Below are positions 1-8,876 of a stretch of 61,294 bases of DNA, one piece after another. Under the pieces are notes generated by a model. The model saw nothing but the letters and a program-made list of their open reading frames with translations, was not told the origin of the DNA and searched no databases. The stretch comes from an uncultured Clostridia bacterium. GTDB lineage: Bacteria > Bacillota > Clostridia > Christensenellales > CAG-314. The position numbers and the translations under genes were made by a program. The stretch covers positions 74,819 through 136,112 of the forward strand of contig CANOTO010000006.1 in assembly GCA_947570215.1 (NCBI GenBank), in the 5' to 3' direction. How positions within the stretch are numbered: position 1 is the stretch's first letter; each line of letters begins with the position of its first letter.

Positions 1-556
1 CCAAAGCTTTTTTGCTCATTGCAAAACGGTATCCGTCGGTTGCCACAGCGGACAAGGTATATTCCCTTGCTTCGAAGTGAACTCCCTTTAACATAGGACG
101 GCTGTCGTCCGTAGCTACGGCAAAAATAACGTTGTTGATTATATCCTTGAGATTGATTTCCTGAACGGCAAAGTAATTAGCTCCGTTAATCGTCTCCGTT
201 TCGGGATAATCGTTTACGTCTAACGTGCCGATAGTACATTCGCTGTTGGCGGAGCTTATAAACACGCGGTTGTCTTCGTTTATCTCTAACGAAATGTCGC
301 TTCCGTTATCGGCAATATTACGAATGTAATCTCCGAATATTCTTCCGGGCACAAGCATTGCTCCGCCGACTATGACGTTCGCGTCAATGGTCTTTTCTAT
401 AGCAAGATCCTTGTCCGTTGCGTACAGCGTCAGTTTATCGTTTTCGGCGCTGATTTTGATACATTCGAGAACCGGAGCTACGTCGCGGTTAGGTAACGCT
501 TTCGAGACCTTGTTTACCGCGTCGTTGAGATCGAGACTGTTAACGATTATTTTCAT
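1..556 (-). CDS. dnaN: DNA polymerase III beta subunit (sliding clamp), N-terminal part, cut by window edge
   Basis: The first 185 codons of the ring-shaped clamp that tethers DNA polymerase to DNA; the rest lies beyond position 1. The N terminus MKIIVNSLDLNDAV, followed by VSKALPNRDVAPVLECIKI, is the classic DnaN opening, and the phrase RPMLKGVHFE typical of the second clamp domain is visible near the edge. The ATG (complement of 554-556) has a strong AAGGAG site 8-9 bases upstream. A likely promoter lies at 584-611. The gene reads away from the rest of the window. dnaA, its usual partner, is not present on the right-hand side, which instead has a probable origin region and degV. Confidence 0.95.
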   Translation of the reverse strand, partial: MKIIVNSLDLNDAVNKVSKALPNRDVAPVLECIKISAENDKLTLYATDKDLAIEKTIDANVIVGGAMLVPGRIFGDYIRNIADNGSDISLEINEDNRVFISSANSECTIGTLDVNDYPETETINGANYFAVQEINLKDIINNVIFAVATDDSRPMLKGVHFEAREYTLSAVATDGYRFAMSKKAL

Positions 557-583
557 AAAAAAACTCTCCTTCTAAGTTTTTTC

Positions 584-611
584 GTATTATCTTCGGTGAT
601 TTGAACGTCAA
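584..611 (-). promoter_or_regulatory. Probable sigma-A promoter of dnaN
   Basis: On the minus strand TTGACG is followed after 16 bases by TAATAC, about 30 bases upstream of the dnaN start codon. The fit to consensus is moderate. Confidence 0.5.
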
Positions 612-639
612 TGTATTTTATTTCTTTGGGTAATAGTGT

Positions 640-980
640 TATTAGGCGTTGTGAATATGTAATACAACTCGCGCCGTTTCCGCTATGTTGTACCGCTTAA
701 TATCGGTTGACACAACATATTGTATTATGACTTTAATAATCGGTGTGGACAAGTTGTTAATTACTTTGCGTCTTGTCAAAAGTTATCCACCGAGCGCTTT
801 CCCGTATGCAGAATTTTGCGGCGGCGGCGCATTTTTCAGACTTTATAGTTTGGCTTTCGTCCGATATTGTTCGTCCGAAACCCGCCGTATCATCTTCTCG
901 GATCGGGGCTGCCTTGCGTCAATAAATATTTTAACATAATAATAAAAAAAATGCAATGCTTAAATAAATAATCGTAGGCG
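640..980. other. Candidate replication origin region (DnaA boxes plus AT-rich stretch)
   Basis: This gene-free stretch (557-1283) sits between leftward dnaN and rightward degV. Three sequences within one mismatch of the DnaA box TTWTNCACA are seen in 140 bases: ATATTCACA (minus strand, 650-658), TTGTCCACA (minus, 744-752) and TTATCCACC (plus, 783-791). An AT-only-like stretch at about 920-973 could serve as the unwinding element. Most genes to the right are on the plus strand, as expected for a leading strand moving right. The remainder (980-1283) shows nothing beyond a weak TTGTAA/TTAAAA pair at 1187-1215 that might be the degV promoter. Inference only: no skew curve was computed. Confidence 0.5.
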
Positions 981-1283
981 TATTTTTACCGTAATTAATA
1001 TTCGGGCGATACGGCGCGTCTAAACTCGGCGTCGGTATGCAAAGCTAAACAATCGGCTTGTTGCGCGGCGCAGATTTTTGTTTTTATACGATGCCGACGC
1101 GAACAAATCGGTTTGTAAGTATTTGACGGTTTGCGCGGCTTAAAGCGATAAAAAAACTGTTATACATGCGCGATGCCGCAAAACGCTTGTAAAACGCCGC
1201 GGAAATATGTTAAAATGTTAAAGTATAGCTTTGTCCGCTGCTGTGACGCGGCGGATAACGATTCAAAAAAGGAGATAATTGCA

Positions 1284-2162
1284 ATGAGCGTTCTTATTTG
1301 CGACGCCGACGGCGAATTGTGGTATACCCGCCAAGAGGAGTTGGGATTGGACTATATAAAAATGCCGTTTTCCTACTGCGGTGAAGAATATTATTACGAT
1401 TTGGGGAAAAACACCGATTTCAAGAAATTTTACGCGGCTGTACGCGGCGGAGAAGTTCCCAAAACGATGGCGCTGAACCCGAATGAATATGTTGAAATAT
1501 TGGAAAAATATTTTTCCGCGGGACAGGACGTTCTGTACGTAAGTTTTTCGCACGCTATGAGCGGAACGTTCGAGCATCTGAACACCGCGCTTAAAACGCT
1601 TGGCGAAAAGTATCCCGAACGTAAGTGTACGGTATTCGACACCAAAGCCATAAGCCTCGGCGCGGGTATCCAAATGGAGTACGCCGCCGAGCTTAAAAAC
1701 GGCGGCGCAAGTGACGAAGAAATAATATCCAAGTTGGAAGAATTTACCGACAGAGTGGCCGTCTACTTCGTAGTCGACGATCTTATGCACTTGAAACGCG
1801 GCGGCAGACTTTCGGGAGTGGCGGCTTTTGCGGGAACGTTGCTTTCGTTAAAGCCCATATTAACCTTTGACGAAAAAGGAAGCTTAAAGGTGTTCGAAAA
1901 GATTTCCGGAAAACGCAAGGCTCTCAGAAAAATGGCGGACCGAGTTGTCGAAGAGCTTACCGGTACGGAGTACAGCGTGTATATTGTGGACGCCGACTGC
2001 AAGGAAGAAGGCGACAGCCTTGCGGAAATGATTAAGGAAAAACGTCCCGAAGCCAAGATTGTCCGTCAGATTGTGGGACCCGTAATAGGCGCGCACTGCG
2101 GACCCGGGACTATAGGAGTAATTTTTATCGCGGACAAGCGGCCGATACCGCTTCAAAAGTAG
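1284..2162 (+). CDS. DegV family fatty-acid-binding protein
   Basis: A 292-residue cytoplasmic protein of the DegV (FakB-like) family, which binds a fatty acid and can present it to a fatty-acid kinase for phospholipid synthesis. Family hallmarks are the early D-A-D stretch (CDADGEL), the SFSHAMSGTFEH motif around residues 92-103 (the family's S-SxLSGTY ligand loop), the FDTKAISLGAG segment, and the VDDLMHLKRGGRLS stretch before the second domain. The open frame extends back to 1173, but the ATG at 1284 has AAAAAAGGAG ahead of it and starts with the usual family N terminus, so it is preferred. No fatty-acid kinase gene is adjacent. Confidence 0.88.
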   Translation: MSVLICDADGELWYTRQEELGLDYIKMPFSYCGEEYYYDLGKNTDFKKFYAAVRGGEVPKTMALNPNEYVEILEKYFSAGQDVLYVSFSHAMSGTFEHLNTALKTLGEKYPERKCTVFDTKAISLGAGIQMEYAAELKNGGASDEEIISKLEEFTDRVAVYFVVDDLMHLKRGGRLSGVAAFAGTLLSLKPILTFDEKGSLKVFEKISGKRKALRKMADRVVEELTGTEYSVYIVDADCKEEGDSLAEMIKEKRPEAKIVRQIVGPVIGAHCGPGTIGVIFIADKRPIPLQK

Positions 2163-2222
2163 CGGCTTTCAGCTTTGCATTTTACAAGCGTTTATACGAC
2201 GAATCAACACAGGAGACCAATC

Positions 2223-3398
2223 GTGTCAAAAGAAATAACGGTAAAGGAAATATCCATCAACTCGAAAAGAGACAAAAAGAAGTTTTTTAAGTTTCTTATA
2301 GATACGTACAGGGGCAATCCTTACGCGTCGCTCAATCTTTATTCGGACGAGATGGACGAATTCGACCCGTCCGTTAACGACGCGTTCCGCTTTTGCGAGT
2401 GCCGTATGTTTTTGGCGTACAGGGGCAGGCGCGTAGTAGGACGTATAGCGGGAATTCTGCACAAGGGCGTAAACGAGAAGAACAACGTAAAGCAACTGCG
2501 GTTTACTCGCTTCGACACAATCGACGACTTTGCCGTTACCAAAGCGTTATTCAAACAGCTTGTATTGTGGGCGAAAGAACTGGGTATGGAAGAAATTATC
2601 GGACCGATGAGTTTTTCCGACCTTAACGAAGAGGGTATGCTTATCGAAGGTTTCGACCGCAAAAGCACCTATCAGGAAATATACAATTACGAATATTACG
2701 TGTACCATATGCAGCGTTTGGGCGCTTATAAAGTGGTGGATTGGAACTGCTACATTATCAAGGTTCCCGAACAGCGCGACGAACGTATAAGCCGCGTTGC
2801 GGAATACGTAAAAAAGCGTAACGGCTACGAAGTTGCGGACGTGTACGCGTTAGCAAAGTCAAAGGACAAGAGCAAGTTGCGCGCGCTTATGATGAGCTGT
2901 TTGGACGTAATGAACGACGCGTTCGAAGATTTGTACGGTACGAGTCCGCTGAGCGAAAAGCAGCAAAAACGCGAAGTAAATATGCTTATGCAGGTATTTT
3001 TGCCCGAGCTTGCCTGCGCCGTGCTTAAAGACGGCAAGGTTGTGTGCTACGGCTTTTGTATGCCGTCTATGCTTGAAGTATTGCAAAAGGGCAAAGGGCA
3101 TATTTTCCCTATGGGTATTATACCGTATATCAAGACGATGACTCATCCTACCGTTGCCGATATGATGTCGATAGGCGTTACGAGCGAACACAAAAATCTG
3201 GGCGCCGTATCCATAATTTTCGACCATATACTAAACGGGTGTATAAAACTCGGGGTACGGTATCTCGAAACGGGACCGGAGTTAGAAGAAAATCACAGCG
3301 TGCAGAATTTGTGGAAGAATTACGACCGCGCTCTTGTAAAACGCCACCGCTGTTGGGGAATGAAGGTAGACGAGCTCGACCGTATAGTAAACGAATAA
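2223..3398 (+). CDS. YghO-like GNAT-fold acyltransferase
   Basis: A 391-residue protein resembling the YghO-type family of about 370-400 residues with a GNAT acyltransferase fold; substrate unknown. Family features visible are an N-terminal KKFFKFLIDTYRGNPYA segment, a central GRIAGI strand, and IGPMSFSDLNEEGMLIEGF, which matches the conserved G-P-M/N-x-s-x-n-e-e-G-lLieGFd signature. A GTG start at 2223 follows AGGAGACC at about 8 bases and removes 16 residues of unlikely upstream reading; it is chosen over the ATG at 2175. It lies 60 bases after degV on the same strand and is followed by a terminator. Confidence 0.72.
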   Translation: MSKEITVKEISINSKRDKKKFFKFLIDTYRGNPYASLNLYSDEMDEFDPSVNDAFRFCECRMFLAYRGRRVVGRIAGILHKGVNEKNNVKQLRFTRFDTIDDFAVTKALFKQLVLWAKELGMEEIIGPMSFSDLNEEGMLIEGFDRKSTYQEIYNYEYYVYHMQRLGAYKVVDWNCYIIKVPEQRDERISRVAEYVKKRNGYEVADVYALAKSKDKSKLRALMMSCLDVMNDAFEDLYGTSPLSEKQQKREVNMLMQVFLPELACAVLKDGKVVCYGFCMPSMLEVLQKGKGHIFPMGIIPYIKTMTHPTVADMMSIGVTSEHKNLGAVSIIFDHILNGCIKLGVRYLETGPELEENHSVQNLWKNYDRALVKRHRCWGMKVDELDRIVNE

Positions 3399-3404
3399 AA
3401 AAAC

Positions 3405-3450
3405 AACGCGTTCAATTCCTTTGCGGAATGAACGCGTTTTGTGTTTTTTC
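3405..3450 (+). terminator. Rho-independent terminator after the YghO-like gene
   Basis: AACGCGTTCA at 3405-3414 pairs with TGAACGCGTT at 3429-3438, followed by a T-rich tail. Confidence 0.85.
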
Positions 3451-3506
3451 TTTTTTCGTATTTTTTAATATTCAGACTGAAACGTTAACGCTTTCGGAAA
3501 AAGCGG

Positions 3507-4922
3507 TTATTTGATATAATTGTTCCAAAACGCGCTTGTTAACAGCTTATTGTTGGTTTGAACTCTGACGACCGAACCCGTCAGCTTTTCTTTGAGAAGA
3601 TAAAACCCGGGGTTCTTTTCTTTTTGTTCGAGCGTGTACTGCATTTCGTTTTTTATCAGTCTTGTAAGAATTTGTACTACTTCGTCGGTAGATTGACAGA
3701 CGATTACTCCGCCCGCGACGCCAGTTTGAAAGTTTACCAAGCGGCTAAGCGGATGGACGTCTTTGTAGAATTTGGCTTTGCCGTTTTTTTCCTTACAGAA
3801 AAATATAGTAGGCTTGCCCATGCTGAGCGCCATAGCGGCTTCGGCGTCTTTGCCATAGCTGTCCTTTAATCCTGCGGAGTAAACTAAAATCCGCGCCGAT
3901 TTGACCATTAGGCACTCTATCAGTCCCTTGTCTTCGTGCGAGTCGGCTGCGCTTATCGTTGGGTCGAAGTAACGGAGTTTGATTTTTTTATTTTCCAACG
4001 AGCCGAATATTTCGTCGCAGAAGTTCGCCATTTCCATAAAATCTTTTTTATTGCGCATACTTGTTGCTACGTACACGTCTAAGTCGTTGCATAACGACAA
4101 ATACAAAGACGTATTTTGCGTAGCTTTGGCGTGCGCGTCGAGAAATCTGTCGGCAAGTTCTCTCGCTTTTTCTTCCGCTTCCTTTTCGGATTTTACTATG
4201 TCGGTTCTGTCTGATACGGAATCATGAAATATGCTCTCTTGTTGATATTTATCTTCTTCCTTACGTTTTTCGGTGTATTTACCTTCCAACAAATCTTGGA
4301 ACTTAATGCGCTTAACTCCCTGCGCAACGGCATTTTTGTACGCTTCGACTATTTTCTTTATAAATTCTTCTCGGTTTTCCTGCGTGGCGAGCGTTTTGCA
4401 AGCCATTTCGGAAATTAAGTAGCGGTCGCTTTTGTCTATATTTTCGAAATGCAGAGCTTTGCCGCGTTTTAAGATTTTATCCGTATCGAACTTTTTATCG
4501 TTGAAGATTGTTTTAAGTTCGCTAAGCGAACGCTGCGCCAAATAATCGTAGCCCGACTGTATATTGCCGAACAAGAATATGCAGTCTATAAATATTCTTT
4601 CGAAGCCCCATTTCAACTGTTTTACTGACGTTATTGCGCCGCCGTTTATCTGCGCGTCGTATTTGCGTATTTTATGGAAATGATCCTTGGGAGCGGTTAG
4701 CCAATAGTATTCGAAGAAGTCGTCGGACATATTTTTCAAACCGTCGAGACTGAGCAGTTGGTCTAATTGAACCTTGGTCAGCGGACTTTCTTCGATTTTT
4801 TCTAATAGTGCGAACAGTCTGTCAGTGTTCGGCCTGTCGGAAATAAAATTGCAAAGAGTTACTTCGGCAGTTTTCTCCGTCATAATATCGGAGAAATATT
4901 TTATTATCTTTTGTTTTTCCAT
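3507..4922 (-). CDS. Protein with C-terminal TIR / nucleoside deoxyribosyltransferase-like domain (possible defence effector)
   Basis: A 471-residue cytoplasmic protein alone on the minus strand. Residues 1-260 are helical and charged, with no motif I recognise (coiled-coil-like at 210-262). Residues 280-376 look like a Rossmann-type TIR or deoxyribosyltransferase-like fold: strand DVYVATSMR (282-290), RYFDPT (317-322), ILVYSAGLKD (345-354), then GKDAEAAMALSMGKP (357-371). In nucleoside deoxyribosyltransferases the equivalent 'Gt..EiG.A.alGKPv' segment carries the catalytic Glu, here probably Glu361. Such domains cleave N-glycosidic bonds of nucleotides or NAD and are common effectors in phage defence. 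Function is inferred from pattern only. The start ATG has an AAGGAG site (complement of about 4930). Confidence 0.5.
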   Translation of the reverse strand: MEKQKIIKYFSDIMTEKTAEVTLCNFISDRPNTDRLFALLEKIEESPLTKVQLDQLLSLDGLKNMSDDFFEYYWLTAPKDHFHKIRKYDAQINGGAITSVKQLKWGFERIFIDCIFLFGNIQSGYDYLAQRSLSELKTIFNDKKFDTDKILKRGKALHFENIDKSDRYLISEMACKTLATQENREEFIKKIVEAYKNAVAQGVKRIKFQDLLEGKYTEKRKEEDKYQQESIFHDSVSDRTDIVKSEKEAEEKARELADRFLDAHAKATQNTSLYLSLCNDLDVYVATSMRNKKDFMEMANFCDEIFGSLENKKIKLRYFDPTISAADSHEDKGLIECLMVKSARILVYSAGLKDSYGKDAEAAMALSMGKPTIFFCKEKNGKAKFYKDVHPLSRLVNFQTGVAGGVIVCQSTDEVVQILTRLIKNEMQYTLEQKEKNPGFYLLKEKLTGSVVRVQTNNKLLTSAFWNNYIK

Positions 4923-5222
4923 AGTTTTCTCCTTTTGGTAATTAATTTACTGCTATTTTAATTGCAATATAATTCATATATTTGTATACTTAGCATTATG
5001 GCAAAAAATTAACTTGACGCAACATTTTAACGGTCAAGCCAACAGCAAAGCTTTATTTATCGGAGTTGTGGGCTAACATTTTACCGAATTGCGAGTTAAC
5101 TTAGTACCGTATAAGCGGTAAATTTATTAGAGTTGAATCGGAATAAGGCGCGGCGGCAATTTGTTAAAAAGAGTTTAGTTTTTTTGCTAAATAATTAAGT
5201 AATAATATAAACGGAGAAATCA

Positions 5223-5828
5223 ATGAAAAAAATTATCACGTTAGTATTATCTGTTATTTTAATTTTAGGATCGGCATTGTTTTTTAGCGGCTGTGAAACG
5301 AACAAAAATATTAAATACATTGTTCAATATATGGATGCCATTCCCATTACTTTTTCCGGATACCAAATGGCAGTTTGCGGGCGCGATGAAGAAACCTGTA
5401 TAGAATGGAACACGGAACAAATCGGCACGCTCAGTATCGGAAACGAAATTAAAGATTATCGTATTTATAACAACGAAAACTGGGAACGGTGTCTAAATAT
5501 TGACGGCACGGTTATAGTTATAAATCAAGAGTTTATGACGGAGAAGAGTACGGAATATCGAATGATGAACGAAATGTGGGAACACCACGAGCCAAAATTA
5601 CACACGCAAATCGATAGACATACTGTAATAGTTTATGATAACAACATTTTTATAGTTACGTGTCTTTTCGGCTCGTCTTTGATGTTCATACACAGTTTTT
5701 ACGGAGATATTCCTTATGCGTTTTATAAATTAGATTATGAAACGATGAGCGTACTTTACGCGGGCTATATGCGGGATATTAGAAGTTTTAGTGCAAATCA
5801 GAAAATAGTAAAATTAGAAGAAAAATAA
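5223..5828 (+). CDS. Small secreted lipoprotein, function unknown
   Basis: A 201-residue protein with a typical lipoprotein signal: MKKIITLVLS, a hydrophobic stretch, and lipobox FSGC with Cys24 as the expected lipid anchor, so it should sit on the outer face of the membrane. The remainder has no motif I recognise. The start ATG follows ACGGAG by 6 bases. Base composition is more AT-rich than the housekeeping neighbours. It is followed after 19 bases by a decayed surface-protein gene (5848-6573); a lipoprotein next to a decayed gene with the same 3' end also occurs at 21.2-22.6 kb, so the pair may be a recurring unit. The 300 bases before it (4923-5222) show no gene or clear signal. Confidence 0.75.
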   Translation: MKKIITLVLSVILILGSALFFSGCETNKNIKYIVQYMDAIPITFSGYQMAVCGRDEETCIEWNTEQIGTLSIGNEIKDYRIYNNENWERCLNIDGTVIVINQEFMTEKSTEYRMMNEMWEHHEPKLHTQIDRHTVIVYDNNIFIVTCLFGSSLMFIHSFYGDIPYAFYKLDYETMSVLYAGYMRDIRSFSANQKIVKLEEK

Positions 5829-5847
5829 TAACAAAGGAGAGTTCAAA

Positions 5848-6573
5848 ATGCAAAAAATTCGAATTTTTACAATCGTGATATGCTTTATGTTGGTGTTTAT
5901 GTTTTTGTTCTGGTTACCTTTTTTGTGCGGATTTGCCGAAAGTCCGATAACTTCAGAAATCAACGAGATGGAATTATATAATCAAACTAATACATTTAAT
6001 GTCAATTCCGATTGTTTTGATGAAAATGGAACATTCATTTGCACTAAAGACGAAAATTACCTTGACTCAATACAATATCATCTTAGTTACGATATGACTG
6101 TTCGTAACGATAACGAAGTGATGGATGTAGCGCAAATATAGTTTAACAAGGAAATATGAGATATGGACTTATAGTCAACTTAATGGAATAAGAGATCTTG
6201 CTGTTTACAATGATTATGAAGGCGTGTTCAAAACGCGTGCAGATATAACTTTACAGAGAGATATAACTTTACCGGAGTCATGGGTGCCAATTCCCGGCAT
6301 ATATACAGGGCATTTTTATGGGAATGATTATACGATAACCAATCTATTAATTTTTATAACTAAACCGGGTAATTATGGCTTGTTCGAACAGGTTGGCTAC
6401 GGCGGCGGTTATGCCCTGAATGCGAATAACAGACCTTGTATGGCGCAAATTGTAGGATGACCAACGGAACGCTCACGAATAATACGTGTGCAGGTAAATG
6501 CGATTTCAAAAATACGACGTTAGGACAAAAGAAATTCTGTAACGGCGGGGAAGTAGGCAGAACGGGAGAGTAA
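5848..6573 (+). pseudogene. Decayed secreted surface protein (GLUG-like), at least two frameshifts
   Basis: The first piece (5848-6141) begins after AAAGGAGAG with a signal peptide ending AES and reads 97 residues. Near 6137-6141 the coding frame shifts: the next frame reads YSLTRKYEIWTYSQLNGIRD and runs on into ITLQRDITLPESW...GHFYGNDYTITNL...GLFEQVG (to 6460). That is the pattern of GLUG/adhesin-type surface proteins: a tSQLngIrd opening, dItL..sW.PI, then G.FyGNdyTItNL. After a second shift at about 6455 the frame ends in NTCAGKCDFKN...GGEVGRTGE, stop at 6571-6573. The last 156 bases are duplicated at 22482-22641. Several independent lesions argue for a true pseudogene rather than one sequencing error. 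Confidence 0.75.
6418..6573 (+). repeat. Duplicated gene 3' end, copy 1 of 2
   Basis: This 156-base stretch matches 22482-22641 closely (same order of GCGCAAATTGTAGG, AAATGCGATTTCAA and ACGTTAGGACAAAAG blocks) with a 4-5 base deletion at 6456. Both copies end in the same Cys-rich C terminus (KCDFKN...KKFCNGG...GRTGE). Confidence 0.88.
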
Positions 6574-6621
6574 ATACAGTTATTATTTGTAGCTAAAACT
6601 TTTTAGTTTGGTTAAGTAATT

Positions 6622-6660
6622 ATACCGCCTTCCGCGGACAAATGCGGAAGGCGGTATTTA
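6622..6660 (+). terminator. Strong terminator hairpin after the decayed surface gene
   Basis: A perfect 14-bp stem, ATACCGCCTTCCGC (6622-6635) with GCGGAAGGCGGTAT (6644-6657), and an 8-base loop. The 3' tail is only moderately T-rich. Nothing else is seen between 6661 and 6855 except a small 8-bp hairpin at 6832-6850. Confidence 0.75.
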
Positions 6661-6855
6661 TAATTGGTTCTATATATTAGATAACGTTCGGTTATTGTAA
6701 AGCTGGGCGGTAAAAATTGTTAAAGCTACCGAGATGATTATATAATCGTTTTTGACAGTTGTAGTAACGGTTAACGATTACTATAAGCATATTTAGTTAT
6801 TATTTTCCGTCCTTGATATAAAAGCTATCGAACGTCTGTAAAACAGACGTAATTC

Positions 6856-8607
6856 TTATTTCAGCTTGGTTGTAAATTCCGTTTTGGCTTCGCCGTCTAC
6901 AAAGGGGTTGTAAACGGATACTTTCTGTCCCTGAGCGTTCCAGTATACGTGCGTCTGCGTTCCCGCGGCAAGGTCTGCGCGCGTTTCCAAGCCTATATGG
7001 TCGCGTTTGTTAAGCGCGCCTACTTTGTCCGTTTGCGTCGTACCGCGCCGTCCTGCTATAAAGGAATTGAATAGGTAATCCGTCACCCGCCCCTTAAAGG
7101 TTTTGTTCGGCTTAAATTCGGCGTTGTATGTAAGCTTTCCGTCGGCGTTGTTTTCCGTGCGTACGTTGCCCAGCTCGTCGTTTTGCAGGAAGGGATACAA
7201 GTCGTGTTGGTGTCCCGATACCACAAGGTCGGGAGCAATTTCGTTCAACAGGGCAGTCCAAGTCTCTTTAACTTCCGCGTGGTTGCCGCGTTGGTTTATA
7301 AATTGCACGGGAATATGACAGCAGGCGACGGTATACTTAAAGCCGTCGTTTTTGTTGCTGTCGGCAATATCTTTAAGCATTGCCGTCTGCTCTGCCTGAT
7401 ACTGTTGAAATTGCGCCGTGCCGTAGTATTCCCACCAATCGTCGTCGTGGTCTTCGCCTATGTCGAGAGTTATACCGAACACGTCCTTGCTTCCGCCGTC
7501 GTAATTGCCGAAGGTAAATTCGTAGTAAAAGTTCCCGTTTTTGGAGCCGACGTATTTGTACAGGTCTTCGGCGTACAAGCCTTTTATTTCGTGGTTGCCC
7601 CTTGCGTACACAACGGGTATTTCTCCTTTGGTAGTATCGAAAGCGAGCAGGTTGGTAAATTGCGCGTCGTATTCGCTGTCAATCATTGTATACGAATCGC
7701 CGAGTATAACGAGAAAGTCCATATCCTTTACGTTTGCCGCTGCGCGCGCAGCGCCTTTTCTCGAACCGTGGACGTCGCTCATTGTATAAAACACAAGTCC
7801 GTCGCTCGAATCGACGGGACGGAAAGAATATTCTTTGGTGAACTCCCTGCCCTTGTATCCGCCGAAAGGTCCGCGGTAAATCATCGTTTGCGCGCCGATG
7901 GTGTATTTGCCCGCTTGGTCAAGCTTTTTTTGCGGTACTGTAACTTTATGCACAAGGTCTTTGGATTTCATGCTTCCCGCGTATAGGTCGTAATATCTTT
8001 CGCCGTTTATTTCTACCCAAGCAAGACTTTCGTCGTTGGTGGAAAATACTATTTGATACTCGTCTTCTACTGCGTATACGACCGCTTCGTATGTAAAATA
8101 GTTGGCTTTTACGTCAAACGCTATAAGCACCGTACCGAGTACCGCAACGGACAGCGTCGCGCATTTCAACGCCGTACACAATCTGCCTCTGCCCGTCGGC
8201 GGAAAAAACAGCAGCAGTCCGAAAACGGCAAGGCACAGCGCTATAAGCACGGATTCGCCGAACTTCGGCAATATGAACGCAACGTAGTCCTTTGCGCCCA
8301 TTATAACTACAACAATTTCCAGCACAAGAAACACTCCGCTGAGCGACAGCGACATTATAAAGGGCCACTTGCGCTTGCCGCTCCAAATAAAGGACGCGAC
8401 CATTGCGAAAACCGCAGCCAAAAACATAATAATACAAAGCATCAGAGGCGTTTCCATTATAAAAAACGACCGATTTGTATCCGCGCCGAATTGTTTTGAA
8501 ATTCCGCTCCAATTAACCCGTAAAGCCAGCCAAAACAGAGCGACTAACAGACTCAAAGTTACGGAAAGCACAGCAAGCCAATGTTTTTTCAGTTTTTGAA
8601 TAAGCAT
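6856..8607 (-). CDS. Membrane-anchored metallophosphoesterase
   Basis: A 583-residue protein. About five membrane segments fill residues 10-165, then a beta-rich domain (175-265, fibronectin-like as in purple acid phosphatases) and a calcineurin-like phosphoesterase domain follow. Metal ligands of that family are visible: MSDVHG (Asp278, His280), GDS (Asp304), GNHE (Asn338, His339), CCHIP (His431) and GHQHD (His466, His468). The catalytic part is predicted outside the cell, hydrolysing a phosphoester that cannot be named from sequence. It is a single-gene leftward unit. A weak hairpin (6832-6850) may end the transcript. The long reverse frames on the plus strand here are shadows. Confidence 0.82.
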   Translation of the reverse strand: MLIQKLKKHWLAVLSVTLSLLVALFWLALRVNWSGISKQFGADTNRSFFIMETPLMLCIIMFLAAVFAMVASFIWSGKRKWPFIMSLSLSGVFLVLEIVVVIMGAKDYVAFILPKFGESVLIALCLAVFGLLLFFPPTGRGRLCTALKCATLSVAVLGTVLIAFDVKANYFTYEAVVYAVEDEYQIVFSTNDESLAWVEINGERYYDLYAGSMKSKDLVHKVTVPQKKLDQAGKYTIGAQTMIYRGPFGGYKGREFTKEYSFRPVDSSDGLVFYTMSDVHGSRKGAARAAANVKDMDFLVILGDSYTMIDSEYDAQFTNLLAFDTTKGEIPVVYARGNHEIKGLYAEDLYKYVGSKNGNFYYEFTFGNYDGGSKDVFGITLDIGEDHDDDWWEYYGTAQFQQYQAEQTAMLKDIADSNKNDGFKYTVACCHIPVQFINQRGNHAEVKETWTALLNEIAPDLVVSGHQHDLYPFLQNDELGNVRTENNADGKLTYNAEFKPNKTFKGRVTDYLFNSFIAGRRGTTQTDKVGALNKRDHIGLETRADLAAGTQTHVYWNAQGQKVSVYNPFVDGEAKTEFTTKLK

Positions 8608-8777
8608 AGAAATAGCCCTCGTATGTAAAAGTTACGGCGCGGTTGTTGCGCATACGCGGTAATGCCGTTTACGGTAGTATTGCGCCGTATGTAATACAGT
8701 ATATCATATATATGTCATTCAAACAATATCCGATTTTATAAATAAGAAATTACTGCCGCCCGTTCATTTTTTGCGGT

Positions 8778-8815
8778 AAAAAAGCGACGACTTCGTATTG
8801 AGAAGCCGCCGCTTA
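8778..8815 (-). terminator. Terminator of the SDR gene
   Basis: Read on the minus strand, GCGGCGGCTTC and GAAGTCGTCGC form an 11-bp stem with G-T pairs, followed by a run of six Ts. It lies about 60 bases past the SDR stop codon. Confidence 0.75.
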
Positions 8816-8844
8816 TATTATTAAACGCAGACGCCGTTACGGCT

Positions 8845-8853
8845 GGGGGGGGG
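8845..8853 (+). repeat. Run of nine Gs
   Basis: A homopolymer G9 in the 3' flank of the SDR gene, one of five plus-strand intergenic G tracts of at least 8 in this window. Confidence 0.9.
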
Positions 8854-8876
8854 CGTCCTACACAGCGTAGAAATTG

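Noticed and set aside
685..939. 84-residue frame in the dnaN-degV gap
   Set aside because: No ribosome site, unlikely composition, and it overlaps the DnaA boxes; treated as non-coding.
7183..7986. 267-residue plus-strand frame opposite the phosphoesterase gene
   Set aside because: It has no ribosome site or domain, and the minus-strand frame has a full set of catalytic motifs; this is a shadow.
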